Positions 28,487 to 37,451 of a stretch of 64,000 bases of DNA are shown piece after piece; positions within the stretch are counted from its first letter, which is position 1, and each line of letters begins with the position of its first letter. Source of the DNA: an uncultured Bacteroides sp. (GTDB lineage Bacteria > Bacteroidota > Bacteroidia > Bacteroidales > Bacteroidaceae); the NCBI GenBank assembly GCA_949285025.1, contig CASDXG010000079.1, forward strand, positions 62,001-126,000, read 5' to 3'. The translations under genes and the position numbers were made by a program. The notes under the pieces were generated by a model, which searched no databases, had not been told where the DNA came from, and saw only the letters and a program-made list of their open reading frames with translations.

Positions 28487-30040
28487 TTATTCCACACCTT
28501 TCATCATTTTCTGCAGTTTGCCGGATAGGAGGAAAAGGATAACGGCTGCAGTTCCGCTCATAATCACAAAGAGCATAAAGAAGTCGTACAGGTTTTCTAT
28601 ACGATAACCCATAAATGTTTTGCTTATTCCGTTTTCCGGATAAAAGCTGCTTAACATGCCTGCAAACTTGTTGGCTGCCGAAGTGCTGAGGTACCATACT
28701 CCCATTAGCAATGAGGAAAACCGTAAAGGAGAGAGTTTGTATACCAATGATAAGCCGATAGGGGCAAGGCAAAGTTCTCCCATAGTATGTATGAGATAAA
28801 GCCCTGTTAGCCATAACATGCTGACTTTTACTCCCGGCATTATGCCTTTTACACCGAAAGCAATGAGAAGATATCCCATGGACAATAAGAATAATCCGAT
28901 GGCCTGCTTTCGGGGAGAACTTGGTTCAATTCCCTTTTTTCCGAGAAAAGACCAGAAAGCCGCAAAGAGCGGAGCTAAAGTTACGAGCATGATGGGATTG
29001 AATGACTGAAAATAGGCTGCAGGCATTTCCCAATTTCCTATATGCCTGTCGGTCTGTTCATCGGCAAAAAAAGTCAGGGATGCTCCGGCCTGTTCGTAAG
29101 CTGCCCAAAAGAATATGACGAAAAAAGCAATGATGTAAATGACCCCGATGCGTAATTTTTCTACATGCGTCAGCGATTTGTCGGTAATGATAAAGAGAGG
29201 GATGATGATTGTCGTAGCATAGATTATCGAGCCTATCCAGTCGGCATCAGAAAACCAATTCCCGCATTCTCCTGTTTTGTTAAAAGAAAAAAGCAGAGTC
29301 AACAGGACGACACCGGTTATCATTTGTATTGTTCGTCTGTGGTTGATGCTGTTCTCTTTTCCCGTATCGGTATCTTCTGTCTTACGAATCGGTGTCGGAG
29401 CGACGCCTACGGCATGTCCTTCAGGGTCACAGATATATTTGTTTTTGAAAATCTTAAAGATTGCTGCGCCTAAAAGCATGCCGATACATGCTGCAAGGAA
29501 CCCCCATTTGAAGTCTTCCGGCCGTCCGGTATTTCCGATGAGCCCGCATATAAGCGGTGCAAAAGTGGAACCGACATTTACTCCCATGTAGAAAATGGTG
29601 AATGCGGAATCTTTTCTTGGGTCATCATCCGCATAAAGTCTTCCGACCATTGTCGAAATGTTTGGTTTGAAGAATCCGTTCCCTAAAATCAGAAGGCCGA
29701 GTCCGCAGAACATAAGATATTCGGCAATTGTCACTTCGCGAAAGTAACAGGCACTGAGAAACAGAAGAAACTGTCCCATAGCCATTGTGAGGGAGCCGAT
29801 AATGATTGAGCGCCGATTTCCCCAATAACGGTCAGCAATATAACCGCCGATGAGGGGAGTAAGGTATACTAATCCGGTATAGCTGCCATATATGGACGAC
29901 GCTGTTCCTTTATCGAACAATAAAGCTTGCACCATGTAGAGCATAAATAAGGCACGCATCCCGTAATAGCTGAAGCGTTCCCACATTTCTGTCACGAAGA
30001 GTAAATAGAGTCCTTTGGGGTGTCCTTTTGTTTTTTTCAT
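28487..30040 (-). CDS. POT/PTR family peptide transporter
   Basis: Proton-coupled di/tripeptide importer of the major facilitator superfamily, 517 residues, about fourteen hydrophobic segments. Seen: WERFSYYGMRALFMLYM at the first helix (E-x-x-E/R-F-x-Y-Y pattern), GGYIADRYWG, and FYMGVNVGSTFAPLICG, the PTR2 signature region. Its neighbour on the other side of ybaK/uvrA is an exported peptidase, so uptake of its products is plausible. No promoter element of the TAnnTTTG type was found immediately upstream. Confidence 0.93.
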   Translation of the reverse strand: MKKTKGHPKGLYLLFVTEMWERFSYYGMRALFMLYMVQALLFDKGTASSIYGSYTGLVYLTPLIGGYIADRYWGNRRSIIIGSLTMAMGQFLLFLSACYFREVTIAEYLMFCGLGLLILGNGFFKPNISTMVGRLYADDDPRKDSAFTIFYMGVNVGSTFAPLICGLIGNTGRPEDFKWGFLAACIGMLLGAAIFKIFKNKYICDPEGHAVGVAPTPIRKTEDTDTGKENSINHRRTIQMITGVVLLTLLFSFNKTGECGNWFSDADWIGSIIYATTIIIPLFIITDKSLTHVEKLRIGVIYIIAFFVIFFWAAYEQAGASLTFFADEQTDRHIGNWEMPAAYFQSFNPIMLVTLAPLFAAFWSFLGKKGIEPSSPRKQAIGLFLLSMGYLLIAFGVKGIMPGVKVSMLWLTGLYLIHTMGELCLAPIGLSLVYKLSPLRFSSLLMGVWYLSTSAANKFAGMLSSFYPENGISKTFMGYRIENLYDFFMLFVIMSGTAAVILFLLSGKLQKMMKGVE

Positions 30041-30234
30041 TGATCCTTATGTAATAAATTGTATCGCTTTTTAGGCTTTTGCGCGGCAAAATACGGAAAA
30101 TTATTTGGAAAAGGCAAACAGTATCGATGTGAAAAGAGCTCTTTTATATAAAATATCTGACGGTTGTGTGAAAACATCGGGTTGTTTAAAAAGAATTTCC
30201 GAATACAATTTATAAGAAAGCGGGTACATTTTTT

Positions 30235-31695
30235 TTAGTTTTCACGATGTTTTTTGTGAATGCCCGATAACAATAATCCGATAAAAGTCAGCAGACCGTT
30301 TATCATCAGCATTTCGTATCCGAAACGGTATCCGGTGTTTGTTTCGACAAGATAGTTCGTTATATAACAAAGAATCGGGGAAAGGATGGCTATAACCGGG
30401 ACGAAACGGTCGCGAGGATGCCTTTGGGTAAATAACCCAAAAGCATATAGTCCCAGTAACGGTCCGTATGTGTACGATGCAAGTACGTAAATCGTATCGA
30501 TGACACTGGGGCTGTCAATGACTTCGAAAGCAAGAATGCAACCGACAAATATTACAGAGATTAAAAGATGTGCCCGTTTCCGATAAATTTGCGCTTTCGT
30601 TTCATGGAAGCGTTCGATATGAAGCAAATCGATGCAGAAGCTTGTTGTGAGAGCTGTCAGCGCGGAGTCGGCACTTGAAAAGGCTGCAGCAATGATACCA
30701 ATGGTGAAAAGTACAAGAACATCGATGCCTAAATGTCCGCCTGCGGCAAATAATGGTAATAAATCATCTCCTTTGGCCGGGATTTCCAGGCCGAGCTGAG
30801 GAGCAGAGAGCAATAGTAAGATACCGAGCGAGAGGAATAAAAAGTTTACAGGTACAAAAGCAAATCCGTAGCAATACATGTTCTTTTGTGCAGCTTTCAG
30901 GTTACGGCAGGAAAGATTTTTCTGCATCATGTCTTGATCGAGTCCCGTCATGACAATGGTAATAAAGATTCCGCTGAAAAATTGTTTGAAGAAATTTTGT
31001 CTGGATTGCCAGTCATCGAATACAAATATCCGGCTATGTTCATCTGCTATGATAGTACGGACGGTTTCAACAAAATCGAGGTTCAGTGTGCCGGCTACTT
31101 TAAAAAGGATGAGAACTAAGGCAGCCAGAAGACAAAAGGTTTGCAGTGTATCAGTCCAGACAATGGTGCGTATGCCGCTTTTTCGGGTATATAGCCATAT
31201 AAGGACAACGGTTATGATGGCTGTTGCTGCAAAGGGGATGTGATATGTCCCGAACAGATAATGTTGAAGGATGAGGCATACCAGATAGAGTCTTGCAGAT
31301 GCTCCGAGCATTTTCGATAACAGAAAGAAAGAGGCACCAGTGTGATATGTGTATTTTCCGAAACGTTTTTCAAGATAAGTATAGATGGATGTGAGATTAA
31401 GTCGGTAATAGAGAGGTAATAGTACGTGAGCTATGATGAGGTATCCGAAAAAAAAACCGAAACAGGTCTGCATGTATGTCATGTCTATGCTGGAAGGCAT
31501 ACCCGGAACAGATACGAATGTTACTCCGGACAATGAGGCACCAATCATGCCAAATGCCACAAGAGGCCAGGATGACTGACGGTTTCCTCGAAAAAACGCA
31601 TCGTTGTCGGCGTGATGAGAACCGATGATCCGTGCAATAAGCAATAGGATGCCGAAATAAAGACATATCGTGATAAGAATATAAATACCATTCAT
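30235..31695 (-). CDS. Sodium:solute symporter (SSS) family transporter
   Basis: Membrane transporter of 486 residues with about thirteen hydrophobic segments. Seen: GASLSGVTFVSVPG near the start (first unwound helix), YLEKRFGKYTYHTGASFFLLSK, and a later AAAFSSADSALTALTTSFCID, where the Ser pair corresponds to the second sodium site. The start at MNGIYIL is chosen because the -7 element at 31713 lies inside the longer frame. Substrate unknown; other Bacteroidales relatives are often annotated as generic sodium symporters. Confidence 0.88.
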   Translation of the reverse strand: MNGIYILITICLYFGILLLIARIIGSHHADNDAFFRGNRQSSWPLVAFGMIGASLSGVTFVSVPGMPSSIDMTYMQTCFGFFFGYLIIAHVLLPLYYRLNLTSIYTYLEKRFGKYTYHTGASFFLLSKMLGASARLYLVCLILQHYLFGTYHIPFAATAIITVVLIWLYTRKSGIRTIVWTDTLQTFCLLAALVLILFKVAGTLNLDFVETVRTIIADEHSRIFVFDDWQSRQNFFKQFFSGIFITIVMTGLDQDMMQKNLSCRNLKAAQKNMYCYGFAFVPVNFLFLSLGILLLLSAPQLGLEIPAKGDDLLPLFAAGGHLGIDVLVLFTIGIIAAAFSSADSALTALTTSFCIDLLHIERFHETKAQIYRKRAHLLISVIFVGCILAFEVIDSPSVIDTIYVLASYTYGPLLGLYAFGLFTQRHPRDRFVPVIAILSPILCYITNYLVETNTGYRFGYEMLMINGLLTFIGLLLSGIHKKHREN

Positions 31696-31712
31696 TCTTT
31701 GTAGTTTTCCGG

Positions 31713-31720
31713 CAAAGGTA
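31713..31720 (-). promoter_or_regulatory. -7 element for the sodium/solute symporter
   Basis: Minus-strand TACCTTTG, 17 bases before the start codon at 31695. It lies only 13 bases from the outward-facing recR element. Confidence 0.7.
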
Positions 31721-31733
31721 GAAAGATTTTTAT

Positions 31734-31741
31734 TACTTTTG
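31734..31741 (+). promoter_or_regulatory. -7 element for recR
   Basis: TACTTTTG, 20 bases before the recR start. The two -7 elements point outward, so the polymerase footprints of the two promoters must overlap. Confidence 0.7.
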
Positions 31742-31761
31742 CGGTTAAATTGAAGTAAAGA

Positions 31762-32379
31762 ATGAATCAACAGTATCCGTCTGTGTTATTGGAAAAAGCC
31801 GTAGGGGAGTTCGCAAAACTGCCGGGAATAGGCCGAAAGACAGCCATGCGTTTGGTTTTATACTTGTTGCGTCAGGATACCCAAACGGTGGAATCGTTTG
31901 GAAATGCGATAGTCACTTTGAAACGAGAAGTGAAATACTGTCGGGTATGTCATAATATTTCCGATACGGAAACGTGTCGGATCTGTTCAAATCCTTCGCG
32001 TGATGCTTCAACGATTTGCGTAGTGGAGAATATACGCGATGTGATGGCGGTGGAAAATACGCAGCAGTATAACGGACTTTATCATGTGCTTGGCGGAGTT
32101 ATTTCGCCGATGGAAGGTATCGGTCCTTCTGATTTGCAAATAGAGAGTCTGGTTGATAGAGTGAAGGCCGGCGGTGTAAAGGAAGTGATTCTCGCTCTTA
32201 GTTCGACAATGGAGGGAGATACTACCAATTTTTATATTTTCCGTAAGTTGGCTCCTCTGAATGTTAAATTGACAATGATATCACGCGGAATTTCGATAGG
32301 GGATGAATTAGAGTATACGGATGAGGTGACATTAGGACGTTCGATAGCGAACCGGACTTTGTTTACCGGGACCTTATGA
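31762..32379 (+). CDS. recR: Recombination protein RecR
   Basis: RecFOR pathway protein that loads RecA at gaps; 205 residues, the usual length. Seen: helix-hairpin-helix [12 protein letters not shown] at 18-29, four-cysteine zinc motif [16 protein letters not shown] at about 57-72, and a Toprim domain beginning [13 protein letters not shown] with [15 protein letters not shown]. First of three genes on the same strand, followed 9 bases later by a membrane protein. Confidence 0.97.
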   Translation: MNQQYPSVLLEKAVGEFAKLPGIGRKTAMRLVLYLLRQDTQTVESFGNAIVTLKREVKYCRVCHNISDTETCRICSNPSRDASTICVVENIRDVMAVENTQQYNGLYHVLGGVISPMEGIGPSDLQIESLVDRVKAGGVKEVILALSSTMEGDTTNFYIFRKLAPLNVKLTMISRGISIGDELEYTDEVTLGRSIANRTLFTGTL

Positions 32380-32388
32380 TAGAATGAT

Positions 32389-32850
32389 ATGGAAAAAGGA
32401 ATTAAAAAAATACTTTCACGTTTGAAATTGGAGTATGCCTTTTTATGGGCAGCCGTTATTGTTTTGGTGATTTTGTATGAGGGCGAAGTATTGCCATCCG
32501 GGACTTTTGTTGAAGATGCACAGGCCGTTTACATACTTCAGTCAGCGGCTATTCTGTTGACTTTGGGATTAATCCCTTTATCTTTGCGTTTGTTTACTTT
32601 ATCTGTCTGTCGTAATATCCGTAACTATTTGCCGGCGGATGCATTAAAAAGTTATCGTCGGTGGAGTGAGATTCGGTTAGCTTTGTTGATAACTCCTTTA
32701 TTGTTCGATATTTCGGTTTATTATGCAACGATGAATACGATGGGAGTGTTATGTGCAGGTATGATTGCAATAGCTTTACTGTTTTGTATTCCATCGGAAA
32801 ATCGATTGTATAACGAACTTGGTCTTTTGGAAAATAAAAATAAAAATTGA
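32389..32850 (+). CDS. Hypothetical four-helix membrane protein
   Basis: Unrecognised protein of 153 residues with about four hydrophobic segments (LEYAFLWAAVIVLVILY, ILQSAAILLTLGLIPLSL, IRLALLITPLLFDISVYY, GVLCAGMIAIALLF) and a charged C-terminal tail. It sits between recR and a GNAT gene; its TGA stop overlaps the next ATG (TGATG), pointing to translational coupling. No function can be given. Confidence 0.75.
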   Translation: MEKGIKKILSRLKLEYAFLWAAVIVLVILYEGEVLPSGTFVEDAQAVYILQSAAILLTLGLIPLSLRLFTLSVCRNIRNYLPADALKSYRRWSEIRLALLITPLLFDISVYYATMNTMGVLCAGMIAIALLFCIPSENRLYNELGLLENKNKN

Positions 32851-33386
32851 TGGAGAAGGAGTTGATTCAAGCGGGGAAAATAAAATTACGCGCTCCGGAA
32901 TCGGAAGATTTGGAGGTCATGTTTTATTTAGAAAACGGAGACGACAGTTGGGGAGAGGGGATGGTAACCGGGCCGTATTCCCGTTATCAGCTGAAAAAAT
33001 ATATCGAGGAAAATCAGAATGATCTTTTTTCCGATCGACAACTTCGGCTGATGATTGAACATGAAGATTTTGGTACTGTCGGTATTATTGACATTTGTGC
33101 TTTCGAGCCTCGTCACATGCATGGTGAGATAGGCATCGTTGTCCGTAGAGAGTTTCGGCGATGTGGCATTGCACGTACGGCTCTTAATCTTTTTGAACAG
33201 CATTGCTTTCGCGTATTGGGCTTGCATCAATTGTATGCATATATTCGAAAAGAAAATACAGCATGCCTTCATCTATTTGCTTCTGCCGGTTATGAGCGGG
33301 TCGGGATCTTGCGCTCTTGGTTTTATGTGAAGAATAATTTTCAGGATGTTTGTCTTGTTCAGAAAATCAATAAACTTGCAGAATGA
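32850..33386 (+). CDS. GNAT family N-acetyltransferase
   Basis: 178-residue acetyltransferase of the RimJ/RimL/SpeG-like type. Seen: the start KIKLRAPESEDLEVMFYLEN, then GIIDICAFEPRHMHGEIGIVVRREFRRCGIA, with an R-x-x-G-x-A-type acetyl-CoA binding loop, and HLFASAGYERVGILRSW at the end. Many relatives act on spermidine or on ribosomal protein N-termini; the substrate here is unknown. Start chosen at the ATG overlapping the previous stop. Confidence 0.88.
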   Translation: MEKELIQAGKIKLRAPESEDLEVMFYLENGDDSWGEGMVTGPYSRYQLKKYIEENQNDLFSDRQLRLMIEHEDFGTVGIIDICAFEPRHMHGEIGIVVRREFRRCGIARTALNLFEQHCFRVLGLHQLYAYIRKENTACLHLFASAGYERVGILRSWFYVKNNFQDVCLVQKINKLAE

Positions 33387-33638
33387 TAGATATATGCGGA
33401 TATTTAGTCTGAGTTTGTGGACTTTCAGATTTACTTCTGTAGCTTCTGTTTTATAATTTCCCGATGCAAAAAATCCGATATGTTTTTATAATGATTATTT
33501 CCTTTCTGGCTTTTGATTATCAACTTACAGATGTGAAAATAATAATGTTTATATAAACAGGGATAAAGTTTGGGCGGAATTTTCAAAAAATGGAAATCGT
33601 TTATTGAAATTTTTTTTCGCATAAAAATAATTGAAAAG
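33387..33638. other. AT-rich intergenic stretch before tRNA-Asp
   Basis: The gap from the GNAT stop to the tRNA is 328 bases. Up to the tRNA promoter I see only AT-rich sequence with no clear hairpin or gene. A 63-codon frame on the minus strand here has no features of a real gene. Confidence 0.5.
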
Positions 33639-33669
33639 TTTGTATAAATAAAAAAAAGTTATACCTTTG
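33639..33669 (+). promoter_or_regulatory. Full Bacteroidota promoter for tRNA-Asp
   Basis: TTTG at 33639-33642, 19-base spacer, TACCTTTG at 33662-33669. Transcription would give a leader of roughly 40 bases before the mature tRNA. Confidence 0.85.
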
Positions 33670-33714
33670 CACCGCAATCAGGAAAGATTGATAAAAAATG
33701 ATATTTATTGCAAA

Positions 33715-33788
33715 GGTGCGTTAGTTCAGCTGGTTAGAATACATGCCTGTCACGCATGGGGTCACGGGTTCGAGTCCCGTACGCACCG
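33715..33788 (+). tRNA. tRNA-Asp (anticodon GTC)
   Basis: 74 bases. Acceptor stem GGTGCGT / ACGCACC, D stem GTTC / GAAT with one G-T pair, anticodon stem CATGC / GCATG with loop CTGTCAC (anticodon GTC), T stem ACGGG / CCCGT with loop TTCGAGT, discriminator G. The 3' CCA is not encoded (the next bases are CAA). Confidence 0.97.
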
Positions 33789-33824
33789 CAAGGTTTTTGA
33801 GATAAATGAAAGCCTGCGAGTGGT

Positions 33825-33866
33825 AAAGCCTACAAAATCAATGTTTTTGTAGGCTTTGTTTTTTTC
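33825..33866 (+). terminator. Rho-independent terminator after tRNA-Asp
   Basis: Stem AAAGCCTACAAAA / TTTTGTAGGCTTT (33825-33837 and 33845-33857) followed by a T tract. Confidence 0.88.
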
Positions 33867-33984
33867 TTTTTATAGCCATCCCGAAGAAAAACAAATGCCT
33901 GTTAAAGACAGACAATTTACAATGTCTTGAATTAGTTTAGCTTACGTTTTTTTGAAATTCAAGTTCTTGTTTCCACGACAAATC

Positions 33985-34015
33985 TTTCCCTTTCCGAACT
34001 TTTTCTGTACATTTG
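33985..34015 (+). promoter_or_regulatory. Promoter for the class A PBP gene
   Basis: TACATTTG at 34008-34015 with a TTTC in the -33 position (33985-33988) and a 19-base spacer. It supports the ATG at 34053 over the upstream in-frame TTG at 34035. Confidence 0.75.
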
Positions 34016-34052
34016 CAAACATTAAAAGCTACAATTGATTAGTAAAATTGAT

Positions 34053-36380
34053 ATGAGAAAGATATTTATCTATATCTTATGGGGTATTCTGATTCTTGCA
34101 ATAGTAACAATAGCGATTGTCTTTTCTGCTATTTCTAAAGGTAAAATCGGTTATGTCCCGCCGGTTGAAGAGCTGGAGAATCCAAATCTTAAATTTGCCA
34201 CTCAGGTGATTTCTGATGACGGAATGTTGCTTGGAACATGGTCGTACAGCAAAGAGAATCGTGTTTATGTGGGGTATGATGAGTTGTCGCCGAATTTAGT
34301 GCACGCTTTGGTCGCGACTGAAGATGTTCGTTTTAGTGAACATTCCGGAATTGATGCCCGTGCTTTTTTACGCGCGGTGATAAAACGTGGTGTATTGATG
34401 CAGAAAAATGCAGGAGGAGGAAGCACGATTACTCAGCAGTTGGCTAAACAATTTTATTCTCCCGTAGCAGATAATGTGTTAGAGCGTTTATTGCAAAAAC
34501 CGATAGAATGGGTGATTGCCGTAAAATTAGAGCGATATTACACGAAAGAAGAGATATTGACGATGTATCTCAACAAGTTTGATTTCTTGAACAATGCTGT
34601 AGGTATTAAAACTGCAGCGAAAACATATTTCTCAAAAGACCCGAAAAATTTATCAATAGAAGAAGCGGCTACATTAATAGGAATGTGTAAAAATCCGTCT
34701 TTGTATAATCCTCGTCGCTTTAATGAACGTTCACGTGGACGACGTAACACTGTTCTTGAACAGATGCGTAAGGCTGGTTATCTGACGGACGTCGAATGTG
34801 ATTCTTTAAAGAAACTGCCTCTTGTTTTAAAATTCCAGCGTGTCGATCATAAAGATGGGCTTGCTACTTATTTTCGGGAGTATCTGCGTATTATGATGAC
34901 GGCCCAAAAACCTGAAAAGAGCAAGTATCGTGGTTGGCAGAGGCAGAAGTTTTTTGAAGATTCATTGGCATGGGAGACAAATCCCCTTTACGGATGGTGT
35001 GCAAAAAACAAGAAAAAAGATGGAACGAACTATAATATTTATACTGATGGATTGAAGATTTATACCACTATAGATTCGCGTATGCAGCGTTATGCGGAGG
35101 AAGCTGTTTACGAGCATGTAGCCAAATATTTGCAACCTCGTTTCTTTAAAGAGAAAAAAGGACGCAAGACAGCTCCTTACACCAGTGAGCTGACAAAAGA
35201 GGAAGTCGATAATATTTTAAATCGTTCGATTCGCCAAAGTGAAAGGTATAATGTGATGAAGTCTGCCGGGCATAGTGAAGAAGATATTCGGAAATCCTTT
35301 AATACAAAGCATGAGATGACTGTCTTTTCATGGGATGGAGAAAAGGATACGATAATGACGCCGTTAGATTCTATTAAGTATTACAAGCATTTCTTGCGGG
35401 CTGGCTTTATGTCAATGGATCCTGTTACGGGATATGTGAAAGCATATGTCGGTGGTCCGAATTATAATTACTTCCAATATGATATGGCAATGGTGGGACG
35501 TCGGCAAATTGGCTCTACCATCAAACCGTTTTTATACTCGCTTGCAATGGAAAACGGCTTTTCTCCGTGTGATTTAGCGCGTAATGTGGAGCAGACATTA
35601 TTTGATGAGAACGGGAAAGCGTGGTCGCCTCGTAATTCATCAAGGTCGCACTACGGAGAAATTGTAACGCTTAAATGGGGATTGGCAAATTCGAACAACT
35701 GGATTTCTGCTTACTTGATGAGTAAATTGAGTCCGTATGAACTTGTTCGTCTGATTCATTCTTTCGGAGTTTTGAATCAGGATATTCAGCCTACCGTTTC
35801 GTTGTGTTTGGGACCTTGCGAGATTTCTGTGGGAGAAATGGTAAGCGCATATACTGCTTTTGTGAATAGAGGAATACGTACGGCCCCGTTGTTTGTTTCG
35901 CATATTGAGGATAATGAAGGGAATACAATTGCGACTTTCACTCCCCAAATAGAAGAGGTCATTAGTGAAACGAGTGCTTATAAGATGCTTATTATGCTAC
36001 GTGCTGTTATAAATGAGGGCACGGGAGGAAGAGTAAGACGCCTTTATAATATAAAAGCGGATATGGGAGGTAAAACCGGGACGACCAACCGTAACTCAGA
36101 TGGTTGGTTCATGGGATTCACTCCAACGTTGGTATCCGGATGCTGGGTCGGGGGAGAGGAGAGAGATATTCATTTTGACCGGATGGCAGACGGGCAGGGT
36201 GCTTCGATGGCATTGCCTGTATGGTCATTATATATGCAGAAAGTTTTTAACGATGAGTCATTGGGATATCATCAGACTGATAGCTTTTATATTCCGGAAG
36301 GATTTGATCCGTGTAAGGATAAGCTGACAGAGATGGAAGAGGAAAACGCAAGTAATTTGGATGATATATTTTTCCAGTAA
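34053..36380 (+). CDS. Class A penicillin-binding protein (PBP1A type)
   Basis: Bifunctional peptidoglycan glycosyltransferase/transpeptidase, 775 residues, one N-terminal membrane helix. Seen: GT51 motifs EDVRFSEHSGID (catalytic Glu90), GGSTITQQLAKQ and a third ERYYTKEEILTMYLN; then transpeptidase motifs GSTIK (SxxK, Ser488), SNN, and GGKTGTTNRNSDGW (KTGT). Insertions between the domains are modest, so this is the PBP1A/MrcA-like type without a clear PASTA or Fn3 tail. It is transcribed alone. Confidence 0.96.
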   Translation: MRKIFIYILWGILILAIVTIAIVFSAISKGKIGYVPPVEELENPNLKFATQVISDDGMLLGTWSYSKENRVYVGYDELSPNLVHALVATEDVRFSEHSGIDARAFLRAVIKRGVLMQKNAGGGSTITQQLAKQFYSPVADNVLERLLQKPIEWVIAVKLERYYTKEEILTMYLNKFDFLNNAVGIKTAAKTYFSKDPKNLSIEEAATLIGMCKNPSLYNPRRFNERSRGRRNTVLEQMRKAGYLTDVECDSLKKLPLVLKFQRVDHKDGLATYFREYLRIMMTAQKPEKSKYRGWQRQKFFEDSLAWETNPLYGWCAKNKKKDGTNYNIYTDGLKIYTTIDSRMQRYAEEAVYEHVAKYLQPRFFKEKKGRKTAPYTSELTKEEVDNILNRSIRQSERYNVMKSAGHSEEDIRKSFNTKHEMTVFSWDGEKDTIMTPLDSIKYYKHFLRAGFMSMDPVTGYVKAYVGGPNYNYFQYDMAMVGRRQIGSTIKPFLYSLAMENGFSPCDLARNVEQTLFDENGKAWSPRNSSRSHYGEIVTLKWGLANSNNWISAYLMSKLSPYELVRLIHSFGVLNQDIQPTVSLCLGPCEISVGEMVSAYTAFVNRGIRTAPLFVSHIEDNEGNTIATFTPQIEEVISETSAYKMLIMLRAVINEGTGGRVRRLYNIKADMGGKTGTTNRNSDGWFMGFTPTLVSGCWVGGEERDIHFDRMADGQGASMALPVWSLYMQKVFNDESLGYHQTDSFYIPEGFDPCKDKLTEMEEENASNLDDIFFQ

Positions 36381-36421
36381 GAAAGGCGGTCTGACAGATT
36401 TTTAAAACGCGGAAGCCTTTT

Positions 36422-36475
36422 TAGCAAAACGATTCATTCTTCAGACAAAAAGAATGGGTCGTTTTGCTTGTTTTT
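36422..36475 (+). terminator. Terminator after the class A PBP gene
   Basis: Hairpin AGCAAAACGA...ATTCTT / AAGAAT...TCGTTTTGCT with a small imperfect centre, followed by TTGTTTTT. The remaining gap to 36617 holds no recognisable gene. Confidence 0.75.
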
Positions 36476-36617
36476 ATGCGTCGTATCCGTTGCTTTCGTA
36501 TGGACATTGTGAAATATGTTTCTTAAGGTTGTTCAATGAGTTGTAGTGTGAAGGAGGGGATTGTCTCATGTTTATTTGGATTATTCCGTTTTATTTGCTA
36601 TATTGCCGTATGAATAA

Positions 36618-37451
36618 ATGATGATGGCAGTGGAAAACGGATTAATGTCGTATCAGTTGTTGTCCGGGATACCAACGAAAATATCCGGGTGGATGGAATC
36701 GTTTAATCGGGGGAGAACAGACAAAAATGGTGTGTATGTCATAAGTTTGGCTACGCCATCACGCCCGTATTATGCGTTTTGGCGGGTGTTCCCGGATGAT
36801 TCATGTCCTTTATTTATAAGGACATTGGCTATGACGTTGGAAACAGCTGTTGAACGTGCATTTATTGTGCTTGCAAACTGCAATATTCGTTTGGATTTGC
36901 GTGATAATTCTTTCTTTGAGTCTTATTACGGGAATTCGGATGATGTGATACCTTTTGGTAAATACCGGAATAAGCGTTTGGCCGAGATTTATTATATTGA
37001 CCCGTTGTACGTGCTTTGGTTGGCCAATAAATTTAAGGCAGAAAACAAACGTTATGAATCCATCGTTTCACTTGCAAAGAAGTTTTCGCTTGTTCATTTC
37101 GAACTGACCATACAGAAACGCCATATCGCGTCGGTGAGTAAATTTATAGGAACTGTCGGTGAATATATAAAAAATCAAGATTTGACAGTACTTGGCGTGC
37201 GGCTGACCGTTGATCAATATAAGCCCGATTTTTATGTAAATCAGAGCGTTCTGGCTGTTGACCGCGATGGTAATCGTTTTGCGTTGACGGTAAAAGCCGG
37301 GGGAAAAAGCCTTTCTCCCAATAGCTTAAGCTGCCATTCCAGGGAAATAAAGAAAGGCGAGGTGTTGCATATACGTTCAGCCAAAGTCATGTCTCATTAT
37401 AAATTTAAAGGAGTGCAGTATACTCGTTTGGGATATTTGAAATTCGATTAG
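36618..37451 (+). CDS. Hypothetical protein with an ExoX-C-like segment
   Basis: Unassigned protein of 277 residues. The middle (residues about 114-141) reads IPFGKYRNKRLAEIYYIDPL then YVLWLANKF, very like the short C-terminal domain found in ExoX-type exonucleases and DUF3820 proteins (pattern PFGKYKGK...L...YLxWL). No nuclease catalytic motif is visible in the rest. A C-terminal region may be OB-like (IKKGEVLHIRSAKVMSHYKF). The start has three neighbouring ATG codons (MMM). It ends by overlapping the convergent folK gene by four bases. Confidence 0.6.
   Translation: MMMAVENGLMSYQLLSGIPTKISGWMESFNRGRTDKNGVYVISLATPSRPYYAFWRVFPDDSCPLFIRTLAMTLETAVERAFIVLANCNIRLDLRDNSFFESYYGNSDDVIPFGKYRNKRLAEIYYIDPLYVLWLANKFKAENKRYESIVSLAKKFSLVHFELTIQKRHIASVSKFIGTVGEYIKNQDLTVLGVRLTVDQYKPDFYVNQSVLAVDRDGNRFALTVKAGGKSLSPNSLSCHSREIKKGEVLHIRSAKVMSHYKFKGVQYTRLGYLKFD

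Noticed and set aside
30134..30147. Palindrome AAAAGAGCTCTTTT as a terminator between the symporter and POT genes
   Set aside because: No loop and no proper T tract; a chance self-complementary run is more likely.
31696..31770. N-terminal extension of the sodium/solute symporter
   Set aside because: The extension covers the -7 element and lacks hydrophobic character; the start at 31695 fits the first membrane helix.
33431..33622. 63-codon minus-strand frame between the GNAT gene and tRNA-Asp
   Set aside because: AT-rich, no signal, no promoter or ribosome binding site, no family resemblance.
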